Positions 1 to 10,282 of a stretch of 63,575 nt of DNA are shown in pieces. Under the pieces are notes generated by a model, which saw nothing but the letters and a program-made list of their open reading frames with translations, was not told where the DNA came from and did no database searches. Numbering within the stretch: the first letter of the stretch is position 1; each line of letters starts with the position of its first letter. This stretch comes from Shewanella sp. (GTDB lineage: Bacteria; Pseudomonadota; Gammaproteobacteria; Enterobacterales; Shewanellaceae), in NCBI GenBank assembly GCA_021462625.1, contig JAJNAU010000002.1:1-63575 (forward strand), in the 5' to 3' direction. The translations under genes were made by a program, and so were the position numbers.

Positions 1-566
1 CCACCAACTCTCTGTCCAGAGTTGCGGACGACTGCATGGACACAGAGGAGGTAGAACGAAGCAGGATGCTAAAGTCGACGGGAATGGATGCAATAGTGGA
101 TGTCATCATGACCGTTCTCGAACATCCTATCCTTTACGGCATTATACACCCTGTGTATCAGATGATGTCATAGGCGATGCAGAACCATGGGCGAGTATTG
201 CGAAGTGATAAGCTCACGAGCGCGAGGCAGGAAAGCCGAGCGGGGAGAGAAGTACAGGATGTACTTCGGTGAGTCGCCGCTGGTCATGACAATTGCATGC
301 AATGCACGATGGGTTACAACTTCGGTTGGGGCGGCAAGGGAGATGCAGGAGGGAATTGCTGTTGATCCCCTCTTGCCCGGGTGAAGCCTTGGGTGAGTAT
401 GACGCCAGTCATGTGCTCACGAACGAGAGCTATGGATGGCGAACTGGCATTGTGCATGGATGCACATGGCTTCGATTTATTGCCAAACGAAGTTTGGCTT
501 CTCAAGTTCACCGGAAGATGTAGATTCACGCTGAAAATATTGATTCAGCATCTTTGTGAATGAGCG

Positions 567-1328
567 TCACTGATAAAAATCTCTTATCCCCTGCAGTAAA
601 TTGTTGACGGCGACAGCGGCGAGAATTAACCCCATGACTCGACTGATGATGGCGGCGCCTACGTTGCCAATCACTTTCTGGATTTTGGTGGCACCCAGTA
701 ATAGCAGTAGGGTTATCACCATGACCAGCAGCATCAATCCGGCGGTAATGGCTTGATCGGCCACAGCGTAGTGGGAGTTGTCGGTGAGCATCACAATCGC
801 CATCATGGCACCAGGAGAGGCGATAGAGGGGATCGCCAGCGGGTACACAGCAAGGTCGGCCAGATCGGAATGGCTGACTTGTTCGCTCAATTTGGTTTCC
901 AGCTCCGGCTTGCTTTCACCAAAGATCATGGACAGGGCAAACAGCAGCAACACTAGTCCGCCAGCGGCCTGAAAGGCAGGCAGGGGGATCTTCATGGCTT
1001 CCAGCAGTAACTGTCCGGCAATTAAAAAGAACAGCAGTACACCCGTGGCTATACTCACGGCTTTCAAGGCAACCAAATGACGTTGTTTGGCTGACAGATT
1101 CTGGGTTTGATATAGATAGACAGGTACCGAGCCAACAGGGTCGATCACCGCCCACAGAACCACGAACTGGGTGATAAGGATGCTGAGCAAGGTTTGCTCC
1201 CAATAGGTTAGTTGTTTTAACCTATCTAATGTTGGCTGTACTAAACTTGACTGACTCCAACAAAGGCCCGTAATTTCGAGGCCTTCTTGCAGTTGATTAC
1301 AGTGAATGACGCAGGCTGCAGCTGACAA
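567..1328 (-). CDS. MarC family integral membrane protein (start uncertain; the true start is probably inside the listed ORF)
   Basis: Multi-pass hydrophobic protein with a MarC-like core (LITQFVVLWAVIDPVGSVPVYL). The listed ORF start overlaps yfcE, and a terminator-like hairpin (AAGGCC..GGCCTTT) lies inside its N-terminal extension, so the start is probably mis-set. Confidence 0.8.
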   Translation of the reverse strand: MSAAACVIHCNQLQEGLEITGLCWSQSSLVQPTLDRLKQLTYWEQTLLSILITQFVVLWAVIDPVGSVPVYLYQTQNLSAKQRHLVALKAVSIATGVLLFFLIAGQLLLEAMKIPLPAFQAAGGLVLLLFALSMIFGESKPELETKLSEQVSHSDLADLAVYPLAIPSIASPGAMMAIVMLTDNSHYAVADQAITAGLMLLVMVITLLLLLGATKIQKVIGNVGAAIISRVMGLILAAVAVNNLLQGIRDFYQ

Positions 1329-1854
1329 TCACTTCATCTGTGTGCAGATCTTTCACCTGACACTCGGTATCAGACAGCATACCATAGGAAGCGCGACCAC
1401 TATTGCGTGGAATGGTGGTGGAGCCTGGATTAAAGTGCAATATGCCGCCTTTATATTCGGCTACTGGAATATGGGTGTGACCATAGAAAAATCCGTCCCC
1501 CTGCAGCAGCTTCGGCAGTTTGTCAGGCCCATAAACATGGCCATGGGTCAGGAACAGCCGCATCTGCGGCAGGATCACCTGTTGGTAGGCTGCCATAATA
1601 GGGAAGTCCAGCAGCATCTGATCCACTTCACTATCACAGTTACCGCGTACTGCAATGATGCGTTCGGCATATTGATTAAGGCGCTTTGCCAGCTCTGCCG
1701 GGGCGTAGCCTTCAGGAATGGCATTACGGGGACCGTGATTGAGAATATCACCCAGTAAAACCAGATAACGGGCGCCGGACTGCTCAAATTTTTCAAGCAT
1801 GGCTTCGGTGGCAGTGAGGGAACCATGTAGATCGGAGGCAAAAAACAGTGTCAT
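1297..1854 (-). CDS. yfcE: YfcE-like phosphodiesterase (calcineurin-like metallophosphoesterase)
   Basis: Metallophosphoesterase motifs FASDLHG, LGDILNHGPRN, RGNCDSEVD, THGHVYG, GHTHIP. Confidence 0.9.
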   Translation of the reverse strand: MTLFFASDLHGSLTATEAMLEKFEQSGARYLVLLGDILNHGPRNAIPEGYAPAELAKRLNQYAERIIAVRGNCDSEVDQMLLDFPIMAAYQQVILPQMRLFLTHGHVYGPDKLPKLLQGDGFFYGHTHIPVAEYKGGILHFNPGSTTIPRNSGRASYGMLSDTECQVKDLHTDEVIVSCSLRHSL

Positions 1855-2060
1855 GGTGAGATGCCTTTGCGAAAAAACTCAGGGCGCCAATATAGCGCTG
1901 GTGTCGGGCATTGCAAGTGTCATCGCTGTTTACTTTGGGATTGCGTTTGGATCAGATGCCGTGAATTTGCTTCAGATAGTCCACACTGTGGCAAACCGCG
2001 CACGACTCAACCGCCAGTTTACCCGCCGGCACTCCGAAGCGGCCCCTGTACTGCTGTCAA

Positions 2061-2100
2061 AGCCAAAGCGGTGCGAGGACTTGTTCCCGCCTTCCTTAAC
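2061..2100 (+). repeat. Short copy of the dispersed AGCCARAGCGGTGCGAGGAYTTRTTC..CCTTCC element
   Basis: agccaaagcggtgcgaggacttgttcccgccttccttaac closely matches sequence at 20232-20270 (+) and 46774-46812 (-). Confidence 0.7.
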
Positions 2101-2254
2101 ACGTTGGCGTTCGTCCCGGATGATGCTGAGGTGTTGTTTAAAGTATTCATATCCATCTTATGCCCTTAAAAAGCGAGCATAAGGTTACAGAGCGATAGGC
2201 GAGTCAATCATCAGTTGGCATTGGGCAAGACATGTTCATGTGTGCTGGTAATCA

Positions 2255-3274
2255 TTACACTTTCAGCAAGTTCAGCAGGCGTGAAGCCATTTTGTTCAGC
2301 GGCTGCTGCTCTTTTGCTGCCCCTATATCCACTGCTGCGCCGGGCATCCCCCAAACCACTGAACTGGTTTCATCCTGGGCGATAGTATAGGCCCCCTGAT
2401 TCATCATGTTCAGCATGCCTTCGGCCCCATCCTTACCCATACCGGTCAACATTACGCCTATGGTGGTTTTGGCTGCGCAGTCGGCAATTGAGTTAAACAA
2501 AACTTCTACAGAGGGCTTGTGGCGGTTAACCGGTTCCGAGTCCTGTAACATGGTATAGAGATGCGCACCACGGCGTACGACTGTCAGATGCTTATCGCCG
2601 GGAGCGACATAGACATTGCCCTGTTTGATCATTTCGTTGCCACAGGCTTCCTGAACTGTCATGGCCGATTTGGAGTCCAGCCTGCGGGCGAAAGAGGTAC
2701 TGAACGCTGCTGGGATATGTTGTGCAATCACAATCGGCGGAAAATTTTCCGGCAATTGGGAAACCACCTGTGCGATCGCTTCGGTGCCCCCGGTCGATGC
2801 TCCTATCGCAATCAGCCGGTTTTTAAGCTTGAGCCCTTGCTCCACAGCAGGTTTGACCGCCAACGGCGTGGCTCTTACTCGACTGCGCGCCGCCAGGCGA
2901 ATTTTTTCTAGCAGTTCGTCCTGATATTCCGTCAGTTTGTTGCTCAGATCATTTTTGGGCTTGGCAATATAATCAATGGCTCCCAGGCTCAGCGCTTCCA
3001 GCGTTATAGTCGCCCCTTTTTCTGTCAGCGTGGAAACCATAATTACCGGCATAGGCCGCAGTTTCATGAGGTTACGCAGAAAGGCAATGCCATCCATCTT
3101 GGGCATTTCCACATCCAGTGTCAGAACATCGGGATTGAGTAACTTTATTTTATCTCTGGCTTCATAGGGATCTTCTGCAGTACCCACAACTTCGATGTCC
3201 GTTGCCTGAGACAGCATATGAGTCAGCAGCTGTCTGACCAGGGCTGAGTCATCGACCACCAATACTTTGATCAT
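2255..3274 (-). CDS. cheB: Protein-glutamate methylesterase CheB (receiver plus methylesterase)
   Basis: N-terminal receiver (VLVVDDSALVRQLL, TLDVEMPKMDG) and CheB catalytic motifs (IGASTGGTEA, AQHIPAAFS, LTGMGKDGAEGM). Confidence 0.97.
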   Translation of the reverse strand: MIKVLVVDDSALVRQLLTHMLSQATDIEVVGTAEDPYEARDKIKLLNPDVLTLDVEMPKMDGIAFLRNLMKLRPMPVIMVSTLTEKGATITLEALSLGAIDYIAKPKNDLSNKLTEYQDELLEKIRLAARSRVRATPLAVKPAVEQGLKLKNRLIAIGASTGGTEAIAQVVSQLPENFPPIVIAQHIPAAFSTSFARRLDSKSAMTVQEACGNEMIKQGNVYVAPGDKHLTVVRRGAHLYTMLQDSEPVNRHKPSVEVLFNSIADCAAKTTIGVMLTGMGKDGAEGMLNMMNQGAYTIAQDETSSVVWGMPGAAVDIGAAKEQQPLNKMASRLLNLLKV

Positions 3275-3299
3275 ATCCCTTCCTTATTTTTCCACGCCG

Positions 3300-4115
3300 T
3301 TATCTGGGTTTATAAATGGTATGTCCCAGAAGTGTGAACTCATCAGAGATTTGGTGCAGTGTCTCTGAGTGGCCGATAAACAGCACTCCATCATCAGCTA
3401 GCAATCTACGGAATTTTTGGATAATTTTTTGCTTGGTTTCACTGTCAAAGTAAATCAGTACATTGCGGCAAAAAATCACATCGAACGGCCCCTGCATAGG
3501 CCAATCATTTAGCAGGTTGAGTTGCTTGAAATGTATGTACTTTTGCAACTTCTCTTTGATCTTTATCTGGTCGGCAGAGCGCATCAGAAACTTCTCATGA
3601 TATTCGACCGGTATATTCTCCAGTGCATCCGAGCTGTAAATCCCGCTCTGTGCTTTCTGCAGCACATTGGTATCTAAATCGGTCGCCAATATCTTGATGT
3701 CGTATCCAGCATTAGCGAACATACCTGCGACCGACATGGCGATGCTGTATGGCTCTTCTCCGGTAGAGCAAGCGGATGACCAGATGCGAATGCGGCGTTT
3801 GTGTTGTTTCATCCAGTCATTCACTACTTTGTCTTTCAGATAGTCAAAGTGATGCTCCTCCCGGAAGAAGGCTGTCAGATTTGTCGTCAACGCATTGATG
3901 AACTGACCAAGCTCAGCTGGGGTTTCCGACAGATACTGGCAATAGTTCTTAAAGTTCGGTAGCCTGAGCGCTCTCAGACGGCGGCACAGCCGGGAATACA
4001 CCATGTGCTGTTTGCGCTCCGGTAATACAATCCCGGTTTGCCGGTAGGCGAGTTCCCGGATAAACTCGAAATCCGCCGCCGTCATCAGGAATTCCTTATC
4101 CTCACTTAGTTCCAA
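3300..4115 (-). CDS. cheR: Chemotaxis methyltransferase CheR
   Basis: RIWSSACSTGEEPYSIAM, ILATDLDTNVLQKA, FDVIFCRNVLIYFD motifs. Confidence 0.97.
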   Translation of the reverse strand: MELSEDKEFLMTAADFEFIRELAYRQTGIVLPERKQHMVYSRLCRRLRALRLPNFKNYCQYLSETPAELGQFINALTTNLTAFFREEHHFDYLKDKVVNDWMKQHKRRIRIWSSACSTGEEPYSIAMSVAGMFANAGYDIKILATDLDTNVLQKAQSGIYSSDALENIPVEYHEKFLMRSADQIKIKEKLQKYIHFKQLNLLNDWPMQGPFDVIFCRNVLIYFDSETKQKIIQKFRRLLADDGVLFIGHSETLHQISDEFTLLGHTIYKPR

Positions 4116-4126
4116 TTGTCCTGCTC

Positions 4127-6643
4127 CTAGAACTCATTCCACTCATCGTTGGCAATGTTGGGTTTTATGGCTGACTCGCCGGAAACCAGAGCCAGGGTGG
4201 CGGAAGAGGCAAATTCCGTTTGGTCGCTGTCGGCATTTTTCTCCATCTTAAAGAATCCCAGCTGGCGCCTCATGTTCCGGGCCTGCTCAGCCATGGCATC
4301 ACCTGCAGCGGATACCTGCTCAACCAATGCGGCATTCTGTTGGGTCATTTCATCCATTTGTGAAACCGCTTTATTGACTTCGCTGATACCGGATGATTGT
4401 TGCGCCGAGGCGACACTGATCTGATTGATCATCTCTGCGACTTTAGATACTGCATTGACGATTTCTTGCAGGTTTTCGCCGGACTGATTCACCAGTGCTG
4501 TACCGTCGGTAACTTTGTTTACACTGTCACGGATAAGATCTTTGATCTCTTTGGCGGCGCCGGCGCTGCGTTGTGCCAGATTGCGAACCTCGCCAGCTAC
4601 TACAGCAAAGCCTCGTCCCTGTTCACCTGCGCGAGCTGCTTCAACGGCTGCGTTGAGTGCCAGCAGATTGGTCTGGAAAGCGATTTCATCAATCACGCCA
4701 ATAATGTCGGAGATCCGCTTACTGGAATCATTGATGGCTTCCATGGCGCTGACTGCCTGTTTCACCACTTTGCCGCCATGGTTGGCTTTGCTGTTTGCCT
4801 CTTTGGCAAGATTATCAGCTAGGTTAGCGTTGTCGGCGCTCTGGCGTACAGTCGTGGTCATCTCTTCCATGCTGGATGCGGTTTCTTCCAGCGACGCAGC
4901 CTGCTCTTCGGTACGTTGGCTGAGATCTGCATTGCCTTTGGCAATCTCTTCGGCCCCAGCGGTTACTGTGCTGGCAGACTGCAGAATGTCATTCAGCACT
5001 TCAGTCAGACGGATTACAGTGGCGTTGGCATCGGTTTTCAGCTTGCCGAATTGGCCCTGATAGTCGCCTTGGATATGGCGAGTTAAATCACCTTTTGCGA
5101 GCCCGTCAAACATATCTACGACATCTGAGATGACATCATCAGCGATGCTAACCAGCTTATTCAGACCGTTGGACAGGTTCAGGAAGAAGCCTTCTTTGTC
5201 ATGGGTAGTGATACGGCAACTCAGGTCACCGGCATTGGCTGCCGATATGATGTCATCGATCTCATGTTCGATCGCAACTTCTGCTGTGCGGTCGGCCCAC
5301 TCTACTACGGTACCGATACGCTTGCCTTCTTCGTCTTTGATGGGATTGGCGATGATGTTGAATGTACGGCCACCGACATTCAGTTGACTGGTAAAGGTGC
5401 TGTCCAGATCTGCCAGCATATTGCGCTGGTGAGCCAGATTTTTGTGGAACATATCGATGTTGCTGCCGAGCAGTGTGGCACTGTCAAACTTGGGCAGTTC
5501 TTTAACTATGTCGTTCTGAGCGGCACGGAACATGTTCAGCACTGACTTATTCAGATAGATGATGTTGCAGTCGACATCGGCCACCATGGTATTGGCTGTT
5601 ACATTGTCCAACGCCTGTTTGATACGGGCATTTTCCGCCGCCATCAGACGTTCTTCTTCCTCTTTTTGCAGACATTCGGTGACGTCGGCCCACTCAACAA
5701 CTGTGCCGGTACGGATACCTTTGTCGAAAATAGGCGTCGCGGTCAGATTGAATTTCAGGCCAGCAACCTTAATACGCGTTTTGTAGCTACTGGTCAGATT
5801 CGCCAACATCCCGCGCTGATGGGCCGGATTCTGGTGGAATGTATCGATATTGGTGCCAACCAGTTGCTTGGCATTGAACTGAGGCAGCGCCTGCTTCAGC
5901 TTGGCTTCATTGGAAGACAGCATTTCATTCAAGGAGTCATTGAGGTAAATGATATTCAGATCAGCGTCTGCCACCATGACATTGGCCTGACAAACATCCA
6001 GTGCCTGCTTGATGCGACTGGTTTCGCGTTGCACATTCTCACTTTCCTGCTTACTGGCTTTTTCAGCGGTGAGATCTTTCCATTCCACCACTGTGGCAAT
6101 ACGCTGATGGTGATCATCAAACACCGGTGAAGCGTTCAGGCTGAAGGTGCGGCTGCCCACTTCAATTTCACTGATATGAGCACTGCGCAAACCGGCTATC
6201 AGGCCGCGCTGGTGTTCAGGATTGCGGTAAAACATGTCCATATGGGCGCCTTTAAGACGTTTGCTGTCAAAATCCGGTAGCACTGAGCGAATGTCGGCTT
6301 CTGCAGAGTGAAGGGTGTTTTGCAGTGACTCGTTCAGGTACAGGATCTCTCCATCGGGACTGGCCAGCATCACATTGGCCTGGCAGATATCCAGGGCCCG
6401 GTTGGTGATGATGCCAAACTCCCGATCAACCTGGCGTTCAAACCGATTAACTCTGGCGTATGCCAGTGCAAACAGCACAATGGTAACAGCCTGTGTGGCA
6501 GCGACCCAAATAGAGGGAACATTGGTTAAACTGAGCACCAGGCCCAGCAGACTGACCCCGATACCCGCGCCGGCGAGAGGAGTCACCCCCGGTGTTGTCG
6601 AAGTATGTGCAGTGGGCGCTGCAGTCATTTTGCTTGCTTCCAT
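4127..6643 (-). CDS. Aer2-like methyl-accepting chemotaxis protein with three tandem PAS domains, a HAMP-like region, and a C-terminal EWNEF pentapeptide
   Basis: MCP hairpin [42 protein letters not shown]. Three homologous PAS blocks ([11 protein letters not shown].., [11 protein letters not shown].., [11 protein letters not shown]..), each with an NP/NLxHQR motif and VVEW. Two adjacent N-terminal hydrophobic segments with almost no periplasmic domain. Ends ..NDEWNEF. Confidence 0.93.
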   Translation of the reverse strand: MEASKMTAAPTAHTSTTPGVTPLAGAGIGVSLLGLVLSLTNVPSIWVAATQAVTIVLFALAYARVNRFERQVDREFGIITNRALDICQANVMLASPDGEILYLNESLQNTLHSAEADIRSVLPDFDSKRLKGAHMDMFYRNPEHQRGLIAGLRSAHISEIEVGSRTFSLNASPVFDDHHQRIATVVEWKDLTAEKASKQESENVQRETSRIKQALDVCQANVMVADADLNIIYLNDSLNEMLSSNEAKLKQALPQFNAKQLVGTNIDTFHQNPAHQRGMLANLTSSYKTRIKVAGLKFNLTATPIFDKGIRTGTVVEWADVTECLQKEEEERLMAAENARIKQALDNVTANTMVADVDCNIIYLNKSVLNMFRAAQNDIVKELPKFDSATLLGSNIDMFHKNLAHQRNMLADLDSTFTSQLNVGGRTFNIIANPIKDEEGKRIGTVVEWADRTAEVAIEHEIDDIISAANAGDLSCRITTHDKEGFFLNLSNGLNKLVSIADDVISDVVDMFDGLAKGDLTRHIQGDYQGQFGKLKTDANATVIRLTEVLNDILQSASTVTAGAEEIAKGNADLSQRTEEQAASLEETASSMEEMTTTVRQSADNANLADNLAKEANSKANHGGKVVKQAVSAMEAINDSSKRISDIIGVIDEIAFQTNLLALNAAVEAARAGEQGRGFAVVAGEVRNLAQRSAGAAKEIKDLIRDSVNKVTDGTALVNQSGENLQEIVNAVSKVAEMINQISVASAQQSSGISEVNKAVSQMDEMTQQNAALVEQVSAAGDAMAEQARNMRRQLGFFKMEKNADSDQTEFASSATLALVSGESAIKPNIANDEWNEF

Positions 6644-6667
6644 TCGTCCATCCTCTTCAAGACCCTG

Positions 6668-7222
6668 TTACGCAATTTCCCCAGTGGGTTGTGTTTTATC
6701 ATGTGTTTCAGTCAGTTGAGAAAGCCTTGCTGCATCTGGCAGCACTTCTGTTCCCAGCAATAAGTTAATATCCAGCAGGATAACCATCTTGTTGTTAACG
6801 CTGGTCAATCCTTTGATAAATTTGAGATCCGCTTCGTGGCCAAAGTCCGGTGCCGAGCGAATGTTACTGTGGCTGGTACTGAAGACGTCTGATACTGCAT
6901 CAACGACTATACCGATGATCTTTTGGCTGGACTCGACCCTGACTTTCACCACAATGACGACTGTGGTGGGGCCATACTCCAGCGATGCGATGCGAAATCT
7001 TTGCCTTAAGTCTATGATGGGAACAATGGTGCCCCGCAGGTTGATGACACCTTTGACATGGTCAGGCGCATTGGGAATGGCTGTTGTCGGCTCCCAACCA
7101 CGGATCTCCTGCACGGAGAGAATATCGACGCCATATTCCTCATTGGCCATGATGAAACTCAGGAACTGTTGTCCTTCATGTTCTGTACCGGTCATAACTT
7201 CTTCTTTGGCTTGATTTTCCAT
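6668..7222 (-). CDS. cheW: Chemotaxis coupling protein CheW
   Basis: QFLSFIMANEEYGVDILSVQEIRGWEPTTAIPNAPDHVKGVINLRGTIVPIIDLR is a classic CheW sequence. Confidence 0.95.
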   Translation of the reverse strand: MENQAKEEVMTGTEHEGQQFLSFIMANEEYGVDILSVQEIRGWEPTTAIPNAPDHVKGVINLRGTIVPIIDLRQRFRIASLEYGPTTVVIVVKVRVESSQKIIGIVVDAVSDVFSTSHSNIRSAPDFGHEADLKFIKGLTSVNNKMVILLDINLLLGTEVLPDAARLSQLTETHDKTQPTGEIA

Positions 7223-7233
7223 TGTCAGCTTCC

Positions 7234-9252
7234 TTACGCCACATGCTCTTTGCTGTGGCCTACTCCTGCAAGCTCGACCAGACCAGCGACATCGATAATG
7301 AGCGCCACAGTACCGTTGCCAAGAATGGTGGCACCGGAAACACCGGGGATACGGGTATAGTTGTCTTCCAGGTTTTTAATCACTACCTGTTGCTGTGCCA
7401 GTAATTCATCTACCAGCAGCCCTACTTTTTCATTACTGTTGTCTACTACCATGATCAGGCCATTTTTGATTTCACTGGCTTCTGCTTGATGACCAAACTC
7501 CTGGTAAACCTTGACCACAGGCACATATTCATCGCGCAACCGGATTAACTCATGTTCATCGCTGAGACGGTTTATCCTATCTTCCGAAACCTGCAGGGAT
7601 TCATAGATAGATACCAAAGGCACTACGTAAGTATGTTCGCCGATGCGCACCAGTTGACCATCCAGAATCGCCAGTGTCAGCGGTAATCTGATGGTGAAGC
7701 GACTGCCCTCATCTTTACGGGAGCGCAAGTCTATAGTGCCGTTCAGCTCGTGGATGTTGCGCTTCACCACATCCATACCAACACCGCGGCCAGACAGATC
7801 AGAGACTGCATCTGCAGTGGAGAAGCCGGGTTTGAATATCAGCTGATGGATGGCATCATCGGGCAGTTCTTCATCAGGGCTGACAAGGTCTTTTTCGATC
7901 GCTTTGCGAAGAATTTTTTCGGTGTTCAAACCGGCGCCATCGTCAATAATTTCAATTACGATATTGCCACCCTGATGATAGGCGTTGAGTGTGATTGAAC
8001 CAGTTTCTGGCTTGCCTTTGGCTACTCGTTCGGCAGGCGACTCCAAACCGTGATCCAGAGAGTTGCGCACCAAATGAACCATAGGATCAACGATTTTTTC
8101 CATCACGGTTTTATCCAGCTCGGTTTCCTCTCCCTTCAGGATCAGTTCTACTTTTTTACCCAGTTGCTGGCTGGTATCGCGCACCAATCTGGGAAAACGG
8201 TTAAAGGCAAAGCTGATTGGGATCATGCGTATCTGCATCACGCTTTCCTGCAGATCCCGGGTGTGGGAGGCCAGCTGTTCCAGCCCCTGCTGCAGCATCA
8301 GCATCGATTCTTGGGAGATCGCTTCCTGCTGCCCTATCTGACCCAACATGGCCTGGGTAATCACCAGTTCACCAACCATATTGATCAGCATGTCAATTTT
8401 GTCGGTACTGACCCGAATAGAGCCACTTTCATTGCTTTTGGCCTTGGCGCTGGACGAGGCCTGGGATTGAGCGGTTAACGGCTTAGCCGCTTCCAACTGA
8501 GGCGATGGCGCTACAGACGACTGTGGCTGGGCGTCCGGTATCAGTTGCTCGTAGCTGATCTGGCACTCGTCCTCGACCCATTCGAAGGCTTCTTTGATTT
8601 TTTCCTGAGGATGTTCAGTCTGTAGCTCGAGATCCCAGCTGAGATAACAGGCTTCCGGATCATAGGTATCCAAAGAGGGCAAGCTGCAGGGGCAAAGCGT
8701 TACCTTCAACTCACCGATTTCCCTCAGCTCGTTGAACATCAGCATGGGGTCGTTGCCGCAGCGCATGATGTGTTCGCCTGCAACAAAATGGATTTTCCAG
8801 GTAATTTTCTGCTGAATATTCTCGGTTTCGACAGCCTCTTGCGGCATCTCTGTTGCCGGTTGTTCATTACCCAATGCTTGCGTCAGACGACCTTCCAGTT
8901 CCTGTAACTTGGGGTCGCTGTATTCGCTTTCGGCCATCAGGGCATCCAGCATACCTCTGAGCACATCGACCGAGTGCAACAGGATATCGACATGTTCAGG
9001 CAGCATCTTGCGTCTGCCGTCACGGATTTCATCCAGCAGGGTTTCCAGTAGGTGGGTGAAGTTGGCAACTGCAGTAAAACCAAAGGTACCGCTGCCGCCT
9101 TTGATTGAGTGGGCTGCTCTGAAAATGGTGTTGATGGATTCATCATCCGGATTGTTTACATCTAGAATCAGCAGCTCTGCCTCCATCACCGCCAACCCTT
9201 CGATACTTTCTTCGAAGAATACCTGGCTGAATTGACTGAGATCGATATCCAT
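7234..9252 (-). CDS. cheA: Chemotaxis histidine kinase CheA
   Basis: Hpt motif HSIKGGSGTFGF, dimerisation/kinase motifs (HLVRNSLDHGLE, GRGVGMDVVKRNI), C-terminal CheW-like domain. Confidence 0.96.
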   Translation of the reverse strand: MDIDLSQFSQVFFEESIEGLAVMEAELLILDVNNPDDESINTIFRAAHSIKGGSGTFGFTAVANFTHLLETLLDEIRDGRRKMLPEHVDILLHSVDVLRGMLDALMAESEYSDPKLQELEGRLTQALGNEQPATEMPQEAVETENIQQKITWKIHFVAGEHIMRCGNDPMLMFNELREIGELKVTLCPCSLPSLDTYDPEACYLSWDLELQTEHPQEKIKEAFEWVEDECQISYEQLIPDAQPQSSVAPSPQLEAAKPLTAQSQASSSAKAKSNESGSIRVSTDKIDMLINMVGELVITQAMLGQIGQQEAISQESMLMLQQGLEQLASHTRDLQESVMQIRMIPISFAFNRFPRLVRDTSQQLGKKVELILKGEETELDKTVMEKIVDPMVHLVRNSLDHGLESPAERVAKGKPETGSITLNAYHQGGNIVIEIIDDGAGLNTEKILRKAIEKDLVSPDEELPDDAIHQLIFKPGFSTADAVSDLSGRGVGMDVVKRNIHELNGTIDLRSRKDEGSRFTIRLPLTLAILDGQLVRIGEHTYVVPLVSIYESLQVSEDRINRLSDEHELIRLRDEYVPVVKVYQEFGHQAEASEIKNGLIMVVDNSNEKVGLLVDELLAQQQVVIKNLEDNYTRIPGVSGATILGNGTVALIIDVAGLVELAGVGHSKEHVA

Positions 9253-9279
9253 AAGCCTCTGAGCTCCGTGATCCGATGA

Positions 9280-9642
9280 TTAGCCCAGCACTTTCCGTAC
9301 AGTTGACAACAATTGATCCGGATTGAAGGGTTTCACAATCCAGCCGGTAGCCCCAGCTGCACGGCCTTCTTGCTTTTTTTCTCCACCGGATTCAGTGGTC
9401 AACATCAGCAAAGGTGTGAACTTGTAGGCAGGTAAATTCCGTAGGTTCTTGATCAGGGTAATGCCATCCATCACCGGCATGTTAACGTCTGATATGACCA
9501 GATCATATTGGTCCTGCTGGGCTATTTTGAGTGCTTCATCGCCGTTGCAGGCTTCAGTGACATCAAAGCCGGCCGTCTTCAGGGTAAAGCCCACCATTTG
9601 ACGCATTGATGCTGAATCATCAACCGCAAGTATTTTCTTCAT
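9280..9642 (-). CDS. cheY: CheY-type response regulator
   Basis: KKILAVDDSASMRQMVGFTL, VISDVNMPVMDG, GWIVKPFNPDQL. Confidence 0.95.
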   Translation of the reverse strand: MKKILAVDDSASMRQMVGFTLKTAGFDVTEACNGDEALKIAQQDQYDLVISDVNMPVMDGITLIKNLRNLPAYKFTPLLMLTTESGGEKKQEGRAAGATGWIVKPFNPDQLLSTVRKVLG

Positions 9643-9656
9643 ATGCTGTGTTCCTT

Positions 9657-9938
9657 TCAGATGTCTGAAAATAGCGCCGGGATTTCAATTCCCAAGCTTT
9701 GAAGTTGTGCCTGCAACTCAGCAGAGCCATTTTTCCAGGTTAATTTGTGAGTTCCGCTGTCATCCAGTCGAGCCAGCAAATACAGCATCTGTGCCCCTGC
9801 AGTGTCGACCTGGATAAGTTTGCCGGTATCCAGGATCAGGGCATTACCCTGCACCAGTTGATCATGCAATTTGGTATATACACCCTGTACCGATCTGATG
9901 GTGAGTTCTGTCTCGAACGTTTCTGTGTGTTCTGACAT
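9657..9938 (-). CDS. STAS-domain protein (anti-sigma-factor antagonist-like)
   Basis: 93 aa with the STAS pattern GNALILDTGKLIQVDTAGAQMLYLLARL; first gene of the che operon. Confidence 0.85.
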   Translation of the reverse strand: MSEHTETFETELTIRSVQGVYTKLHDQLVQGNALILDTGKLIQVDTAGAQMLYLLARLDDSGTHKLTWKNGSAELQAQLQSLGIEIPALFSDI

Positions 9939-10282
9939 TGGCCATCCCCTAAATTAGACCTGTCGCCTTCCTCTATCATCAAAAGATAGTCGTCAATTCA
10001 GAGTATTGCCTGTGATACAAAAATTTTTTAAGGGTGTACGTCAGGCGCACGGTATCGGGCCAGACAAAGGTTGCAGGGACGAAAAATAGGCTGAAGAGTC
10101 GATAAGAGTTGTTGAATTGCTCAAATATTGGAGACCATTTCTGAAAATGCGGAGTTGCGGCAGCGACTGACCACTCTGGGCATCAACTTCATCGTTACTT
10201 CCATATGCCCTGCAGGGCATGAAAGAAGATCAGGGCAGAGAGAAAAATGGTTGGCTCTTTGAAAGGAGTCTGGAAAGAAGAA

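Noticed and set aside
2255-9938. Main flagellar chemotaxis cluster
   Set aside because: No cheZ, flagellar or mot genes adjacent, and the receptor is embedded in the operon, so it looks like an accessory che system.
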